DNA of 64,000 nucleotides from Anianabacter salinae (GTDB lineage: Bacteria > Pseudomonadota > Alphaproteobacteria > Rhodobacterales > Rhodobacteraceae): the NCBI RefSeq assembly GCF_019061145.1, contig NZ_JAHQZS010000001.1, forward strand, positions 868,001-932,000. The letters run 5' to 3'. Under the pieces are notes generated by a model. It searched no databases and had not been told where the DNA came from. It saw nothing but the letters and a program-made list of their open reading frames with translations. The number at the start of each line of letters is the position of its first letter. The first letter of the stretch is position 1. Shown piece after piece: positions 42,343-51,084 of this stretch. A program made the position numbers and the translations under genes.

Positions 42343-42924
42343 ATGCACGGCCTTGTCAACCGGTCCATCCAGTCCTTCCTGACCCGCACGCGCGGGCGGT
42401 CCGTCTGGGCCGCCATCGCCGAGACCGCCGGTCTGGACGAGGACGGTTTCGACATCCTCGAAGTCTACGACGACGCGGTGACATGGGTCATGCTCGACGC
42501 CGCCGCCGCACGTCTGGGGCTGCCGCGCGACATGCTGATCGAGGATGTGGGCACCTTCATCGTCGCCCATCCCGAGCTTGGCGCACTACGCCGTCTCTTG
42601 CGCTATGGCGGGCCGACCTATCCCGATTTCCTGCATGCGCTTGCAGGCTTGCCGGACCGCGCGCGGCTGGCGGTGGCGACATTGGAGCTGCCGGTGATCG
42701 ACGTGGCCGAAGAAGCGCCTTCGCGCTTTCGGCTGACGCTGACTGGCGGCCCGGACGGGGCGGGGCCCTTTTTCCTGGGCATCCTGCGGGCGATGGCCGA
42801 TGAATACGGGGTGCTTGCGATCGTGTCTCTGGATCAACGCGGCGACCGCGCCACGCTGACCGTCGATATCGCCGATCTGGACTTTGCCGACGCGCGCGCC
42901 TTTGCGATGGGGGCTGCGCAATGA
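42343..42924 (+). CDS. H-NOX-like protein lacking the usual heme ligand
   Basis: This 193-residue protein matches the H-NOX/HNOB fold: MHGLVNRSIQSFLTRTRG at the N terminus, IEDVGTFIVAHPELGALRRL, and FLHALAGLPDRARLA. Hand alignment puts P104 where sGC and Tt H-NOX have the proximal heme histidine (in DEVH or DALH), and the YxSxR propionate motif is missing (the region reads RLTLTGGPDGAG). H98, six residues earlier, is a possible alternative. It overlaps the diguanylate cyclase by ATGA (42921-42924), so it is likely a sensor for that enzyme. Whether it binds heme is unresolved. Confidence 0.8.
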   Translation: MHGLVNRSIQSFLTRTRGRSVWAAIAETAGLDEDGFDILEVYDDAVTWVMLDAAAARLGLPRDMLIEDVGTFIVAHPELGALRRLLRYGGPTYPDFLHALAGLPDRARLAVATLELPVIDVAEEAPSRFRLTLTGGPDGAGPFFLGILRAMADEYGVLAIVSLDQRGDRATLTVDIADLDFADARAFAMGAAQ

Positions 42925-43886
42925 CCGTGGCGCTGGGCCACGCCCCGGCGGTGCTTACCCAAGACGCGCTGGATGCGCTGATGCCGATGCACCTGCGCCT
43001 GTCGCGCGACGGTCGGGTGCGCGCGATGGGGCCGACGCTGGCCCGGCTCTGCGGCGGCTTGACTGGGCAGACCTTGTCCGCTGCCGCCGATGTCCGCCGC
43101 CCGTTCGCGCGCGATATCCTTGCCGCGACCGCGCCGGTCCCGGTGTCGCTGGTGCTGCGGGCCTTGCCGGACTGTGCCCTGACCGGGATCGCGGTGCCGC
43201 TGGGCGACGGGATCCTGATCGACCTGTCGGCAGGGATCGGCACGCTTGATCTGATCCGGCGGCACGGGATGACTGCCGCCGACCTTGCGCCGACGAACCT
43301 TGGCCTCGATCTGGCCTATCTGCGCGAGGCGAACGATGCGGTGCAGGCCGAACTGATGCGCGTGACCCGCAAGACCCGCGCCGCCCGCGAAACCGCCGAG
43401 GAACAGGCCGTCACCGACACCCTGACCGGGCTGCGCAACCGCCGTGCGCTGGACGCGGTGCTGAAGCGGCTGGTTCGGGGCAACACGCCATTCGCGCTCG
43501 CCCACCTTGATCTCGACTGGTTCAAGGCCGTCAACGACACCCACGGCCACGCGGCGGGCGACCATGTGCTGCGCTCGGTCGCGCGCATTCTTCTGGATGA
43601 GACGCGGGCGGGCGATACCGTCGCCCGGATCGGCGGCGACGAATTCGTTCTGGTGTTCCCCGGCCTTGTCGATCCCGAACCCCTGCGCGGGATCGGAGGC
43701 CGCATCCTTGCCCGGATCGAGGCGCCGATCGCGTTCGAGGGGGCCGCGTGCCGGGTATCGGCCAGCATCGGCATCGCCGTCAGCGGCGGCGCCGATCCCG
43801 ACCGCGCCGGTGATCTTCTGGCCGAGGCGGACCGCGCGCTCTATGCCTCCAAGGAGGCAGGGCGCGGGCGGATCAGCTTTGCCTGA
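42921..43886 (+). CDS. Diguanylate cyclase with HNOBA-like N terminus
   Basis: This 321-residue protein makes c-di-GMP from two GTP. The C-terminal GGDEF domain (about 165-320) has the intact active site GGDEF at 238-242 and an I-site RAGD at 229-232 for product inhibition. The N-terminal ~150 residues (LRLSRDGRVRAMGPTLARL) resemble the H-NOX-associated PAS-like domain, and a helix at 130-160 links the two. It is co-translated with the H-NOX-like gene, so the pair probably turns a gas or redox cue into c-di-GMP signalling. Confidence 0.92.
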   Translation: MTVALGHAPAVLTQDALDALMPMHLRLSRDGRVRAMGPTLARLCGGLTGQTLSAAADVRRPFARDILAATAPVPVSLVLRALPDCALTGIAVPLGDGILIDLSAGIGTLDLIRRHGMTAADLAPTNLGLDLAYLREANDAVQAELMRVTRKTRAARETAEEQAVTDTLTGLRNRRALDAVLKRLVRGNTPFALAHLDLDWFKAVNDTHGHAAGDHVLRSVARILLDETRAGDTVARIGGDEFVLVFPGLVDPEPLRGIGGRILARIEAPIAFEGAACRVSASIGIAVSGGADPDRAGDLLAEADRALYASKEAGRGRISFA

Positions 43887-43892
43887 GAGTGC

Positions 43893-44342
43893 CTAGATCA
43901 GCAGCCCCGCCGCGTGCTCGTGCCGCAGCAGCGCCACCTTGGTCTCGATCCCGCCCGCGCCGGAATAGCCGCCAAGGCCAGAGGCCGACAAGACGCGGTG
44001 GCACGGGATCAGGACCGGGATCGGGTTGGCGCCGCAAGCCTGCCCGATGGCCTGCGCCGAAACGCCAAGCGCGCGGGCCAGATCGCCATAGCGGCGCGTC
44101 TCGCCGAAGGGGATCGCCAGAAGCATATCGAGAAAACGGTGCTGAAATTCCGTGCCGCCCGGGTCGAGCGGCACGGTGAAGGCGGTGAGCGATCCGGCGA
44201 AATACGCCCGCACCTCGTCGGCTGCGCGGGCAAGGCACGGCGACGGGTCACCCGGCAGCGCGCCCCAGCGCACCGCCTGCACCGACGCCCCGCCAAGGAT
44301 CGACAGAGTGCCGACCGGCGTGTCGACGGTGACGCAGTTCAC
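43893..44342 (-). CDS. ogt: Methylated-DNA--protein-cysteine methyltransferase
   Basis: This 149-residue suicide enzyme removes O6-alkyl groups from guanine. The active-site PCHR is in PIPVLIPCHRVLSASGLGGY, with the preceding PFGETRRYGDLARALGVSAQ helix-turn-helix. The start is the GTG at 44342, which overlaps the stop of the DUF3253 gene (GTGA 44339-44342); this fits the operon with DUF3253 and yghU. A longer frame upstream to 44792 is not coding. Confidence 0.92.
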   Translation of the reverse strand: MNCVTVDTPVGTLSILGGASVQAVRWGALPGDPSPCLARAADEVRAYFAGSLTAFTVPLDPGGTEFQHRFLDMLLAIPFGETRRYGDLARALGVSAQAIGQACGANPIPVLIPCHRVLSASGLGGYSGAGGIETKVALLRHEHAAGLLI

Positions 44343-44572
44343 CGCAGGCCCAGCCTGATCGGTCCGCGCGCCGCCACCGAATCCACGGGCGCGCCGCCTT
44401 GGGTGGCCGACAGCGGCAGGGCTGACGCGACCCGCCGCACGTCCGGCATCAACGGACGCCACTCCGCCGCAAGGGCCCGCGCGGCTTCGGACGGGCAGAA
44501 CGTCTTGCCCGCCCCCCGCGCATGGGCAAGGTCCATCAAGGCGGCAGCGATGGCCTCGTCCGTCACCGTCAT
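44339..44572 (-). CDS. DUF3253 protein
   Basis: This 77-residue protein matches DUF3253: MTVTDEAIAAALMDLAHARG, TFCPSEAARALAAEWRPLMP and a C-terminal GAPVDSVAARGPIRLGLR, a winged-helix-like mini domain. Its start overlaps the yghU stop (ATGA 44569-44572) and its stop overlaps the ogt start. Its function is unknown; its placement between a glutathione-S-transferase-like gene and ogt suggests electrophile or alkylation stress. Confidence 0.85.
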   Translation of the reverse strand: MTVTDEAIAAALMDLAHARGAGKTFCPSEAARALAAEWRPLMPDVRRVASALPLSATQGGAPVDSVAARGPIRLGLR

Positions 44573-45426
44573 TCGGCGGCGCGCTTGTCCTCGGTGTTCG
44601 TCTCGAAATCGGACGCCGAGTGACGCTCGTGCAGTTGCAGTTCCGGCTCGCCGAAGGCGCGGTTGACCATGCGTCCCCGCTTGACCGCAGGGCGCGCGTC
44701 GATCGCCTCGGCCCAGCGCACGACGTTGGCGTAGCTGGCCACGTCGAGGAACTCGGCCGCGTCATACAGCCGCCCCAGCACAAGCTGGCCATACCACGAC
44801 CAGATCGCCATGTCGGCGATTGTGTAGCTGTCCCCGGCCATCCAGTCGCGGCCCTCGAGGTGCCGGTTCAGGACGTCGAGCTGGCGCTTGGCCTCCATCG
44901 CGTAGCGGTTGATCGGGTATTCCAGTTTTTCGGGTGCGTAGGCATAGAAATGGCCGAAGCCGCCGCCAAGGAACGGGGCGGAGCCCATCTGCCAGAACAG
45001 CCAGGACAGCATTTCCGGCCGATCCTCGGGCTTGCCCAAGAACGCGCCGTAGCGTTCGGCGAGGGTCAGCATGATTGCCGCGCTCTCGAAGATGCGCACG
45101 GGCGCGTCGCCGGACCGGTCGACCAGCGCCGGGATCTTGGAATTGGGGTTCGCCTCGACAAAGCCCGACCCGAACTGGTCGCCCTCGCCGATGTTGATAA
45201 GCCAGGCGTCGTAGTCGAAATCATGGCCCGCCTCGATCAGCTCTTCGAACAGCACCGTGACCTTCACACCGTTGGGCGTGGCGAGTGAATAGAGCTGGTA
45301 GGGATGCTCGCCCACCGGCAGCGTCTTGTCGTGGGTGGGTCCGGCGATGGGGCGGTTGGTGCTGGCGAACTTGCCGCCGTTTTCGGTGTCCCATGTCCAG
45401 ACGGCGGGCGGGGTGTAATCGGTCAT
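44569..45426 (-). CDS. yghU: Glutathione-dependent disulfide-bond oxidoreductase, YghU type
   Basis: This 285-residue GST-fold protein has the YghU-specific N terminus TRP-like (ASTNRPIAGPTHDKTLPVG) ahead of the thioredoxin-like domain with GVKVTVLFEELIEAG and the glutathione-contact ESAAIMLTLAERYG, then the all-helical C-terminal domain with WMAGDSYTIADMAIWSWYG. YghU reduces disulfides and hydroperoxides with glutathione. First gene of the yghU-DUF3253-ogt unit, joined by 4-nt overlaps. Confidence 0.92.
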   Translation of the reverse strand: MTDYTPPAVWTWDTENGGKFASTNRPIAGPTHDKTLPVGEHPYQLYSLATPNGVKVTVLFEELIEAGHDFDYDAWLINIGEGDQFGSGFVEANPNSKIPALVDRSGDAPVRIFESAAIMLTLAERYGAFLGKPEDRPEMLSWLFWQMGSAPFLGGGFGHFYAYAPEKLEYPINRYAMEAKRQLDVLNRHLEGRDWMAGDSYTIADMAIWSWYGQLVLGRLYDAAEFLDVASYANVVRWAEAIDARPAVKRGRMVNRAFGEPELQLHERHSASDFETNTEDKRAAE

Positions 45427-45550
45427 CGCGGAGGCTCCGGGGTTTCATGTGCGTTGCAGTGGAAGGTAGGCGCCGCGGCGCGGGATGTAACCCCGCGGGA
45501 TGTGCGCGCGCGGCGGGTCACTTGCGCGCTTCGGCATGGCCGGGCGGAGA

Positions 45551-45919
45551 TCAGAGTTGCCGCGCAACGAACCAGCTTGTCCCGCAGGCGCTGCGAAACC
45601 CGCCGCGCCGGTCGCCGTCGCCTTTTTCCATCATCGGCTGAAGCTCGGTCGCACCCGCCGCGATGGCCCGCGCAAAGACAGCGTCGGGGTCGGGCAGATA
45701 GAGGTGAAGCATGGCAGGCGGGCCGTCCGCCTCGCCCATCATCAGGACGGTGTCGCCGATCCGGCATTCGGCATGCATGATCCCGCCGCCGTCCTCGCGC
45801 GGGATGACGCGCAGACGGTCCGCGCCGAACACGGTTTCGCAGAAGGTCAGCACCGCCTCGGCGTCGGGCACCATCAGGTAGGGCGCAAGGTCTGTATAGT
45901 CGGCCGGTTTGTAGGACAT
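45551..45919 (-). CDS. VOC/PhnB-like protein
   Basis: This 122-residue protein of the glyoxalase/PhnB-like VOC superfamily has APYLMVPDAEAVLTFCETVF, the metal-site-like MHAECRIGDTVLMMGEADG, and the second half-domain LYLPDPDAVFARAIAAGATE. PhnB-type proteins often lack enzymatic activity or bind divalent metals; no activity can be assigned. The start at 45919 is preferred over a long frame extending to 46696 through ileS. The piece ESDP-like loop GDRRGGFRSACGTSW ends the domain. Confidence 0.87.
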   Translation of the reverse strand: MSYKPADYTDLAPYLMVPDAEAVLTFCETVFGADRLRVIPREDGGGIMHAECRIGDTVLMMGEADGPPAMLHLYLPDPDAVFARAIAAGATELQPMMEKGDGDRRGGFRSACGTSWFVARQL

Positions 45920-45964
45920 GGCGGCAACATAGCGCGTCCTCGCGCATCCGCGCAAAGCCGAAGT

Positions 45965-45986
45965 GGCGGGCGCCGCAGCGCCCGCC
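45965..45986. terminator. Hairpin after ileS
   Basis: GGCGGGCGC (45965-45973) pairs perfectly with GCGCCCGCC (45978-45986). It follows the ileS stop on the minus strand by 11 nt. No T-tract on that strand, so termination may be Rho-dependent. Confidence 0.4.
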
Positions 45987-45996
45987 AAATTGCCGC

Positions 45997-48951
45997 CTAT
46001 CCCAGCGCGGCGTCGCAGCGCGCGCAGACGTCGGGGTGCGCGTGCGTGCCGACATCGGGCAAGATTTTCCAGCACCGCTCGCACTTGGCGCCTTCCGCCT
46101 CGGCGAAGACCACGGCGACCACGGGCACATCGTCCAGACGGAACGCGCCTTCGGGGGCGGGATCGGTCGTCAGGGTGACGGCCGACGTGATGCACAGGTC
46201 CGCGAAGGTTTCGGGGTTCGTCACCACCTCGGCAGTCTTGCCCGACAGATGCACCACGGGCGCAGCCTCCAGCGAGGCACCGATGACCTTGTCGCGGCGT
46301 TTCTCTTCCAGCGCGCCGTTGACCACCCGGCGGGCGGCGCGCACGATCCTTGAGCGCTCGGCCAGCGCATCGTCGCGCCATGCGGGATCGGCCACGGGCA
46401 TGTCCGTCAGGTGCACCGACGACGCATCGCCGGGGAAGCGTTCCAGCCAGATTTCCTCGGACGTGAACACCAGGATGGGGGCCAGCCAGTGGACCATGTG
46501 GTCGAACAGCACCCCCAGCACCGCCTCGCAGGCGATCCGGCGCGGGCTGTCGGCCGCATCGCAATACAGCGCGTCCTTGCGCACGTCGAAGTAGAAGGCC
46601 GACAGGTCCAGCGTGGCGAAATCGAACACCGTGCGCCACGCCTTCTGGAAGTCGTAAGCCGTGTAGGCCGCGCGAACGGCTGCATCGACCTCCCACACGC
46701 GGTGGAGGATCAGGCGTTCGAGTTCCGGCACCTCAGACGGCAGCGCGGGCACGTCATCGGGAAGCGAGCCGAGGATGTAGCGCATGGTGTTGCGCAGGCG
46801 GCGATAGCTGTCGGCGACGCCCTTGAGGATCTCGTCGCCGATGCGCAGGTCCGCCGTGTAGTCCGACTGGGCCACCCAAAGCCGCAGGATATCGGCACCG
46901 TACTGCTTGATGACTTCCTCGGGGGCGACGGTGTTGCCGAGCGATTTCGACATCTTGTTGCCCTTGGCGTCCAGCGTGAAGCCGTGGGTCAGCACGCCGC
47001 GATAGGGCGCGCGGCCCTTGGTGCCGCAGGCTTGCAGCATCGAGGAATGGAACCACCCCCGGTGCTGGTCGGTGCCTTCGAGGTAGAGATCGGCGATGCC
47101 GTCCTTTGACCCGTCGGCACGGTCGCGCAGGACAAATGCATGGGTCGAGCCGCTGTCGAACCACACGTCGAGGATGTCGAATACCTGCTCGTAGGCGTCA
47201 GCGTCGTGATCCTCGCCAAGGAAGCGTTCCTTGGCGCCCGGCTGATACCATGCATCGGCGCCCTCGGTCTCGAAGGCTTCCGCGATGCGGGCGTTCACCT
47301 TGGGGTCGCGCAGCAGGAAATCGGGATCGTCCGGCTTGGCCCCGATCTTGACGAAGCAGGTCAGCGGCACACCCCAGGCGCGCTGGCGCGACAGCACCCA
47401 GTCGGGCCGGTTCTCGATCATCGAATACAGCCGGTTTCGCCCTGTCTTGGGCGTCCAGGTCACCAGCTCGTCGATGGACCGCAGCGCGCGTTCGCGGATG
47501 GTGGTGCCATAGGTGTCCTGCCCGTCACCGACCGCGCGGTCGATGGCGGCGAACCACTGCGGGCGGTTCAGGCGGATCACCGGCGCCTTCGAGCGCCAGG
47601 AATGCGCGTCCGAGATGGTGATACGGCGGCGACCCAGCAGGCCGCCGGTTTCCACCAGTTTGTCGATGACGGCCTTGTTGGCCTTGCCGGGCTTGCCGTT
47701 CTCTTCGATGATCCGCAGCCCCGCGAAGAACGGCAGGTCTGTGCGATAGGACGAGTCGTCGAGGATGTTGTAGGTCATCGGCAGACCGTGCTTGCGCCCG
47801 ATCTCGTAGTCGTCGTCGCCGTGGCTGGGAGCGGTATGAACGAACCCAGTGCCCGCGTCATCGGTGACGTGATCGCCCGGCAGCAGGCGCACGTCGTAGT
47901 CCCATTCGCCCGACGCGCCATCCGCGCCGCGCAGCGGATGGGCGCAGGTGATCGTCGACAACTCGTCCGCCGAGACGGTGCGCAGGCGGCGATACATCGA
48001 CGGCTCCAGCCGCATCGCGCCCAGCGCGTCGTCCGCCAGCGCGTCGGCCAGAAGATAGCGGTCGCCGATCCGCGCCCAGCATTCTTCGGGGCGGCCGGTG
48101 ATCTCGTAAAGGCCATAGTCGATGCCGGGGCCAAAGCAGATCGCGCGGTTCTGCGGGATGGTCCAGGGCGTCGTCGTCCAGATCACGACACGGGCGCCCC
48201 GGAAATCGGCGGCGACCAGCGCCTGGTTCGCACCGTCGAAATCGGAGACCTCGTCCAGCGGCATCGGCGCGTCGCCGCCCGCCACGACGGGGAACTGCAC
48301 CCAGATCGCATCTGTCTGACGCTCGTGATACTCGACCTCGGCCTCTGCCAGCGCGGTCTTTTCCACCGGCGACCACATCACCGGCTTGGACCCCTGGTAA
48401 AGCAGGCCGTTCATCAGGAACGACATGAATTCCTCGGCGATGACCCGCTCGGCGTGGAAATCCATCGTCAGGTAGGGGCGATCCCAGGCGCCGGTGACGC
48501 CAAGCCGCTTGAATTCGCTGCGCTGGATGTCGATCCAGCCTGCGGCGAAGTCGCGGCATTCGCGGCGGAACTCGACGACGTCGACCTTGTCCTTGTCGAG
48601 GCCCTTTTCGCGGTATTTCTGCTCGATCTTCCACTCGATCGGCAGGCCGTGGCAGTCCCAGCCGGGGATGTAGCGCGCATCCCGCCCCATCATCTGCTGG
48701 CTACGCACGACCATGTCCTTGAGCGTCTTGTTCAGCGCATGGCCGATGTGAAGGTTGCCGTTGGCATAGGGAGGGCCGTCGTGCAGCGTGAAGGGCGTGC
48801 GGCCCTCTTTCTCGCGCAGGCGGTCGTAGACCCCGATCCGTTCCCAGCGGTCGAGCCATTCAGGCTCGCGCTTGGGCAGGCCCGCGCGCATGGGAAACTC
48901 GGTTTCGGGCAGGTTCAGGGTGGCTTTGTAGTCAGGCGTGTCGGCGCACAT
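45997..48951 (-). CDS. ileS: Isoleucyl-tRNA synthetase
   Basis: This 984-residue class I synthetase charges tRNA-Ile. The HIGH motif is PYANGNLHIGHALNK near residue 75; the KMSKS motif is LDAKGNKMSKSLGN near residue 640; the connective-peptide editing domain lies between (VIWTTTPWTIPQNRAICF region). The C-terminal Zn finger reads CERCWKILPDVG and CARCDAALG. It is an eubacterial type without a T-box leader. Start at 48951 (MCADTPDYKATLNLPETEFP) is the family N terminus. It is divergent from a truncated haemoglobin gene. Confidence 0.97.
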   Translation of the reverse strand: MCADTPDYKATLNLPETEFPMRAGLPKREPEWLDRWERIGVYDRLREKEGRTPFTLHDGPPYANGNLHIGHALNKTLKDMVVRSQQMMGRDARYIPGWDCHGLPIEWKIEQKYREKGLDKDKVDVVEFRRECRDFAAGWIDIQRSEFKRLGVTGAWDRPYLTMDFHAERVIAEEFMSFLMNGLLYQGSKPVMWSPVEKTALAEAEVEYHERQTDAIWVQFPVVAGGDAPMPLDEVSDFDGANQALVAADFRGARVVIWTTTPWTIPQNRAICFGPGIDYGLYEITGRPEECWARIGDRYLLADALADDALGAMRLEPSMYRRLRTVSADELSTITCAHPLRGADGASGEWDYDVRLLPGDHVTDDAGTGFVHTAPSHGDDDYEIGRKHGLPMTYNILDDSSYRTDLPFFAGLRIIEENGKPGKANKAVIDKLVETGGLLGRRRITISDAHSWRSKAPVIRLNRPQWFAAIDRAVGDGQDTYGTTIRERALRSIDELVTWTPKTGRNRLYSMIENRPDWVLSRQRAWGVPLTCFVKIGAKPDDPDFLLRDPKVNARIAEAFETEGADAWYQPGAKERFLGEDHDADAYEQVFDILDVWFDSGSTHAFVLRDRADGSKDGIADLYLEGTDQHRGWFHSSMLQACGTKGRAPYRGVLTHGFTLDAKGNKMSKSLGNTVAPEEVIKQYGADILRLWVAQSDYTADLRIGDEILKGVADSYRRLRNTMRYILGSLPDDVPALPSEVPELERLILHRVWEVDAAVRAAYTAYDFQKAWRTVFDFATLDLSAFYFDVRKDALYCDAADSPRRIACEAVLGVLFDHMVHWLAPILVFTSEEIWLERFPGDASSVHLTDMPVADPAWRDDALAERSRIVRAARRVVNGALEEKRRDKVIGASLEAAPVVHLSGKTAEVVTNPETFADLCITSAVTLTTDPAPEGAFRLDDVPVVAVVFAEAEGAKCERCWKILPDVGTHAHPDVCARCDAALG

Positions 48952-49164
48952 GAGGGGAGTCCTCAGGCTGGATTTGTCAGGATGGGGTGAGGGCGGCGCG
49001 AAGTCTCAGACGCCTTGTCCCGGCGGCTCTGGGTCAGAGCGCCGGGCATGTAATTCGCTGGATGATCGCCAAGCGGGACATCATGGGGCGCTTATAGGCA
49101 AGGCGCCGGGACAGGACAAGGCGGCGCATTGCAACGGCAGGCCGAGCGGCGTTACCACTGCACC

Positions 49165-49575
49165 ATGACATCCGCCCTGCCGCCCAAGTTCGACATCCCG
49201 CCCGAGGACATCGCCCGCGTGGTCGCTGCGTTCTATGCGGCGGTGCGGGCGCATCCGATGCTGGGGCAGGTGTTCGCCGTGCATGTCACGGACTGGCCCG
49301 CGCACGAGGCCAAGGTGACGCGGTTCTGGGAAAACGCTATCCTGAACGCGCGCGGCTATGACGGCAACGTCATGGAGGTGCACAGGGGCGCGGGCAACGT
49401 CCGCCCCGGCATGTTCGACGCCTGGCTCGGGCTGTTCGACCGGACGCTGCACGAGGAATTGCCGCCCGAAACCGCCGCCGCCTGGTCGGCGCTGGCGCAC
49501 CGCATCGGGCGGTCGCTGCGCGCGGGCGTCGTGGACAGGGACCGCGGACCGGGGGGCGTGCCGACCCTTAGGTAG
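49165..49575 (+). CDS. Group III truncated haemoglobin
   Basis: This 136-residue globin has the group III layout: FDIPPEDIARVVAAFYAAVR, HPMLGQVFAVHVTDWPAHEA and VTRFWENAILNARGYDGNVM. The proximal heme histidine is the H in VMEVHRGAG, which corresponds to H72 of Campylobacter Ctb; a Tyr at position B10 is likely in AAFYAAV. Group III globins bind O2 or NO and protect respiration. The ATG at 49165 is chosen over 49129 because it starts the conserved MTSALPPKFDIPPE-like N end. It is divergent from ileS. Confidence 0.88.
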   Translation: MTSALPPKFDIPPEDIARVVAAFYAAVRAHPMLGQVFAVHVTDWPAHEAKVTRFWENAILNARGYDGNVMEVHRGAGNVRPGMFDAWLGLFDRTLHEELPPETAAAWSALAHRIGRSLRAGVVDRDRGPGGVPTLR

Positions 49576-49639
49576 TCCCGATCGAAGGGCCGGTTTGCGC
49601 CCTGTCGCTGTAGGGCGGATTTCTTCCCGCCGCCCCGCA

Positions 49640-50662
49640 TCACGCCTTGCGCGACCCCGAAGACATGCCGTCGAACAGCCCCGAAAGCGCCCGGCTGACC
49701 AGTCCACTGACCGAGGGGCGTTTCGCTACGCGGAACGGCAGGGGGCGGCAAACCTCGATCGCCGCCACGCCAACGCGGGCCGTCAGCGCGCCGTTCACGA
49801 TCCCCTCGCCAAAGCGGCGCGACACCTTGGACAGAATGCTTCCGCCCGCCACCGATCCGATCAGGTCGTCGCCCACCGCCACAGCCCCCGTGGCGACCAG
49901 ATGCGTCAGAACCGACCGGGTCAGCCGCCAGCTTCCCAGCGTGCCCGCGCGGCCGCCGTAGATTTCCGCGATGCGCCGGATCATCCGAAGGTTCGACGTC
50001 AGCGCCGCTGCCACGTCTGCGAAAGCCAGCGGCACGATGGCGGTGACGGTGGCGACCTGCCGCGCCGCGGCCTCGACCTCGGCGCGCGCGGCGGTATCGA
50101 GCGGGGCCAGAAGCTCGGTCTCGGCCAGTCCGATGGCGCCGTCGGCGTCGAAGACATCGCCCAGCCGGTCCTTCAGCCGATCGCGTCCCCAGTCGAGTTC
50201 GGGTCGCCCCGCATAGAGCGCGGACAGTCGCTCGGCCACCTTGCGCGCGGCGGCAAGATCGCTGTCGGCGACGGCGCTGTCAGCCGCCTGCCGCAGATGG
50301 TCGAGCGTGCCGAGCCGCGCGAAGGCCGCCCATTCCTTGACCGCGATAGCCAGCAGGACCAGCACGAAGGCGGCGACCAGCGCGGTGGCGATGCCGCCCA
50401 GCACCGGGTTCGCCGCCAGAAGCCCGGTGACGAAATTCCACGCCGCGACAGAGACCGCAAGAGCCAGGATCGCCCCGAGCAGCGACCAGAACCACTGCGC
50501 CAGCCGCAAGGGCCGCCGCGTCGCGAGCGTGGCAAGGGTGCGCATCGCGCGCGGATCGGGCGCCTCGGCGGTGTCGGGCACGGGCGGCGCGGTGGCGGGG
50601 GTCACCATTTCTGCCGCGTCGCCGTCCAGTTCGATCAGCACAGGTCCGCGTCGTTCGGTCAT
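49640..50662 (-). CDS. YcjF-like membrane protein (TIGR01620/DUF697)
   Basis: This 340-residue protein has two membrane helices near residues 60-105 (FWSLLGAILALAVSVAAWNF, VLGGIATALVAAFVLVLLAI) and a C-terminal DUF697 domain with AFADVAAALTSNLRMIRRIA and GSWRLTRSVLTHLVATGAVA. It is the partner of the YcjX GTP-binding-like protein; the two usually travel together in stress regulons. The start at 50662 overlaps the GNAT stop (ATGA 50659-50662), so it is the last gene of ycjX-GNAT-ycjF. Confidence 0.88.
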   Translation of the reverse strand: MTERRGPVLIELDGDAAEMVTPATAPPVPDTAEAPDPRAMRTLATLATRRPLRLAQWFWSLLGAILALAVSVAAWNFVTGLLAANPVLGGIATALVAAFVLVLLAIAVKEWAAFARLGTLDHLRQAADSAVADSDLAAARKVAERLSALYAGRPELDWGRDRLKDRLGDVFDADGAIGLAETELLAPLDTAARAEVEAAARQVATVTAIVPLAFADVAAALTSNLRMIRRIAEIYGGRAGTLGSWRLTRSVLTHLVATGAVAVGDDLIGSVAGGSILSKVSRRFGEGIVNGALTARVGVAAIEVCRPLPFRVAKRPSVSGLVSRALSGLFDGMSSGSRKA

Positions 50663-51084
50663 GCGGCGTCCCTCACCCATGTCATGCGCACGTCGGGGGC
50701 GCCTTCATCGTTCGCGCTGCCCGCCGAGAAGCCGCTGACGTAGAAGCCGTGCCGCGCATAGAAGCGGCGCGCGCCCTCGTTGCCCTGCGCGGTCCAAAGA
50801 TCAAGCCGGTCGCGTCCGTCCTTGGCGTGTTCGATCAGCCGCTCGCCGATGCCGCGCCCGCGTGCTGACGGCGAGACGTAGAGCGCGTGGATGGTGTCGC
50901 CTGAGCGCGCCAAAAATCCCACCGGCGCGACCCAGCCGCGCGCGGTGATGACCGCGCCCTGCCGGATCAGGTCGCGCAGTGCCCGGCGGTCTGCGTGGCC
51001 CGTGCGCAGGCCGCGTCCGTCCGACAGGATTCGTGCGAGCCAGCCGGTGTCACTGGCGCGCGCAGGGGCGAGGCGCGGCGTCAC
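50659..51084 (-). CDS. GNAT-family N-acetyltransferase
   Basis: This 141-residue acetyltransferase has the acetyl-CoA-binding motif LYVSPSARGRGIGERLIEHA and the late motif NEGARRFYARHGFYVSGFS. It sits between ycjX and ycjF, which are usually adjacent, with ATGA overlaps at both ends (51081-51084 and 50659-50662). Substrate unknown. Confidence 0.87.
   Translation of the reverse strand: MTPRLAPARASDTGWLARILSDGRGLRTGHADRRALRDLIRQGAVITARGWVAPVGFLARSGDTIHALYVSPSARGRGIGERLIEHAKDGRDRLDLWTAQGNEGARRFYARHGFYVSGFSAGSANDEGAPDVRMTWVRDAA

Noticed and set aside
48952-49164. T-box leader upstream of ileS
   Set aside because: No T-box sequence TGGNACCRCG and no specifier hairpin; T-boxes are not usual in alphaproteobacteria.
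49165-49575. Truncated haemoglobin apparently missing the proximal His because a Met occupies the MFDAWLGLF position
   Set aside because: The ligand in group III globins is the H in the preceding VMEVH segment, aligning with H72 of Campylobacter Ctb, so the heme site is intact.
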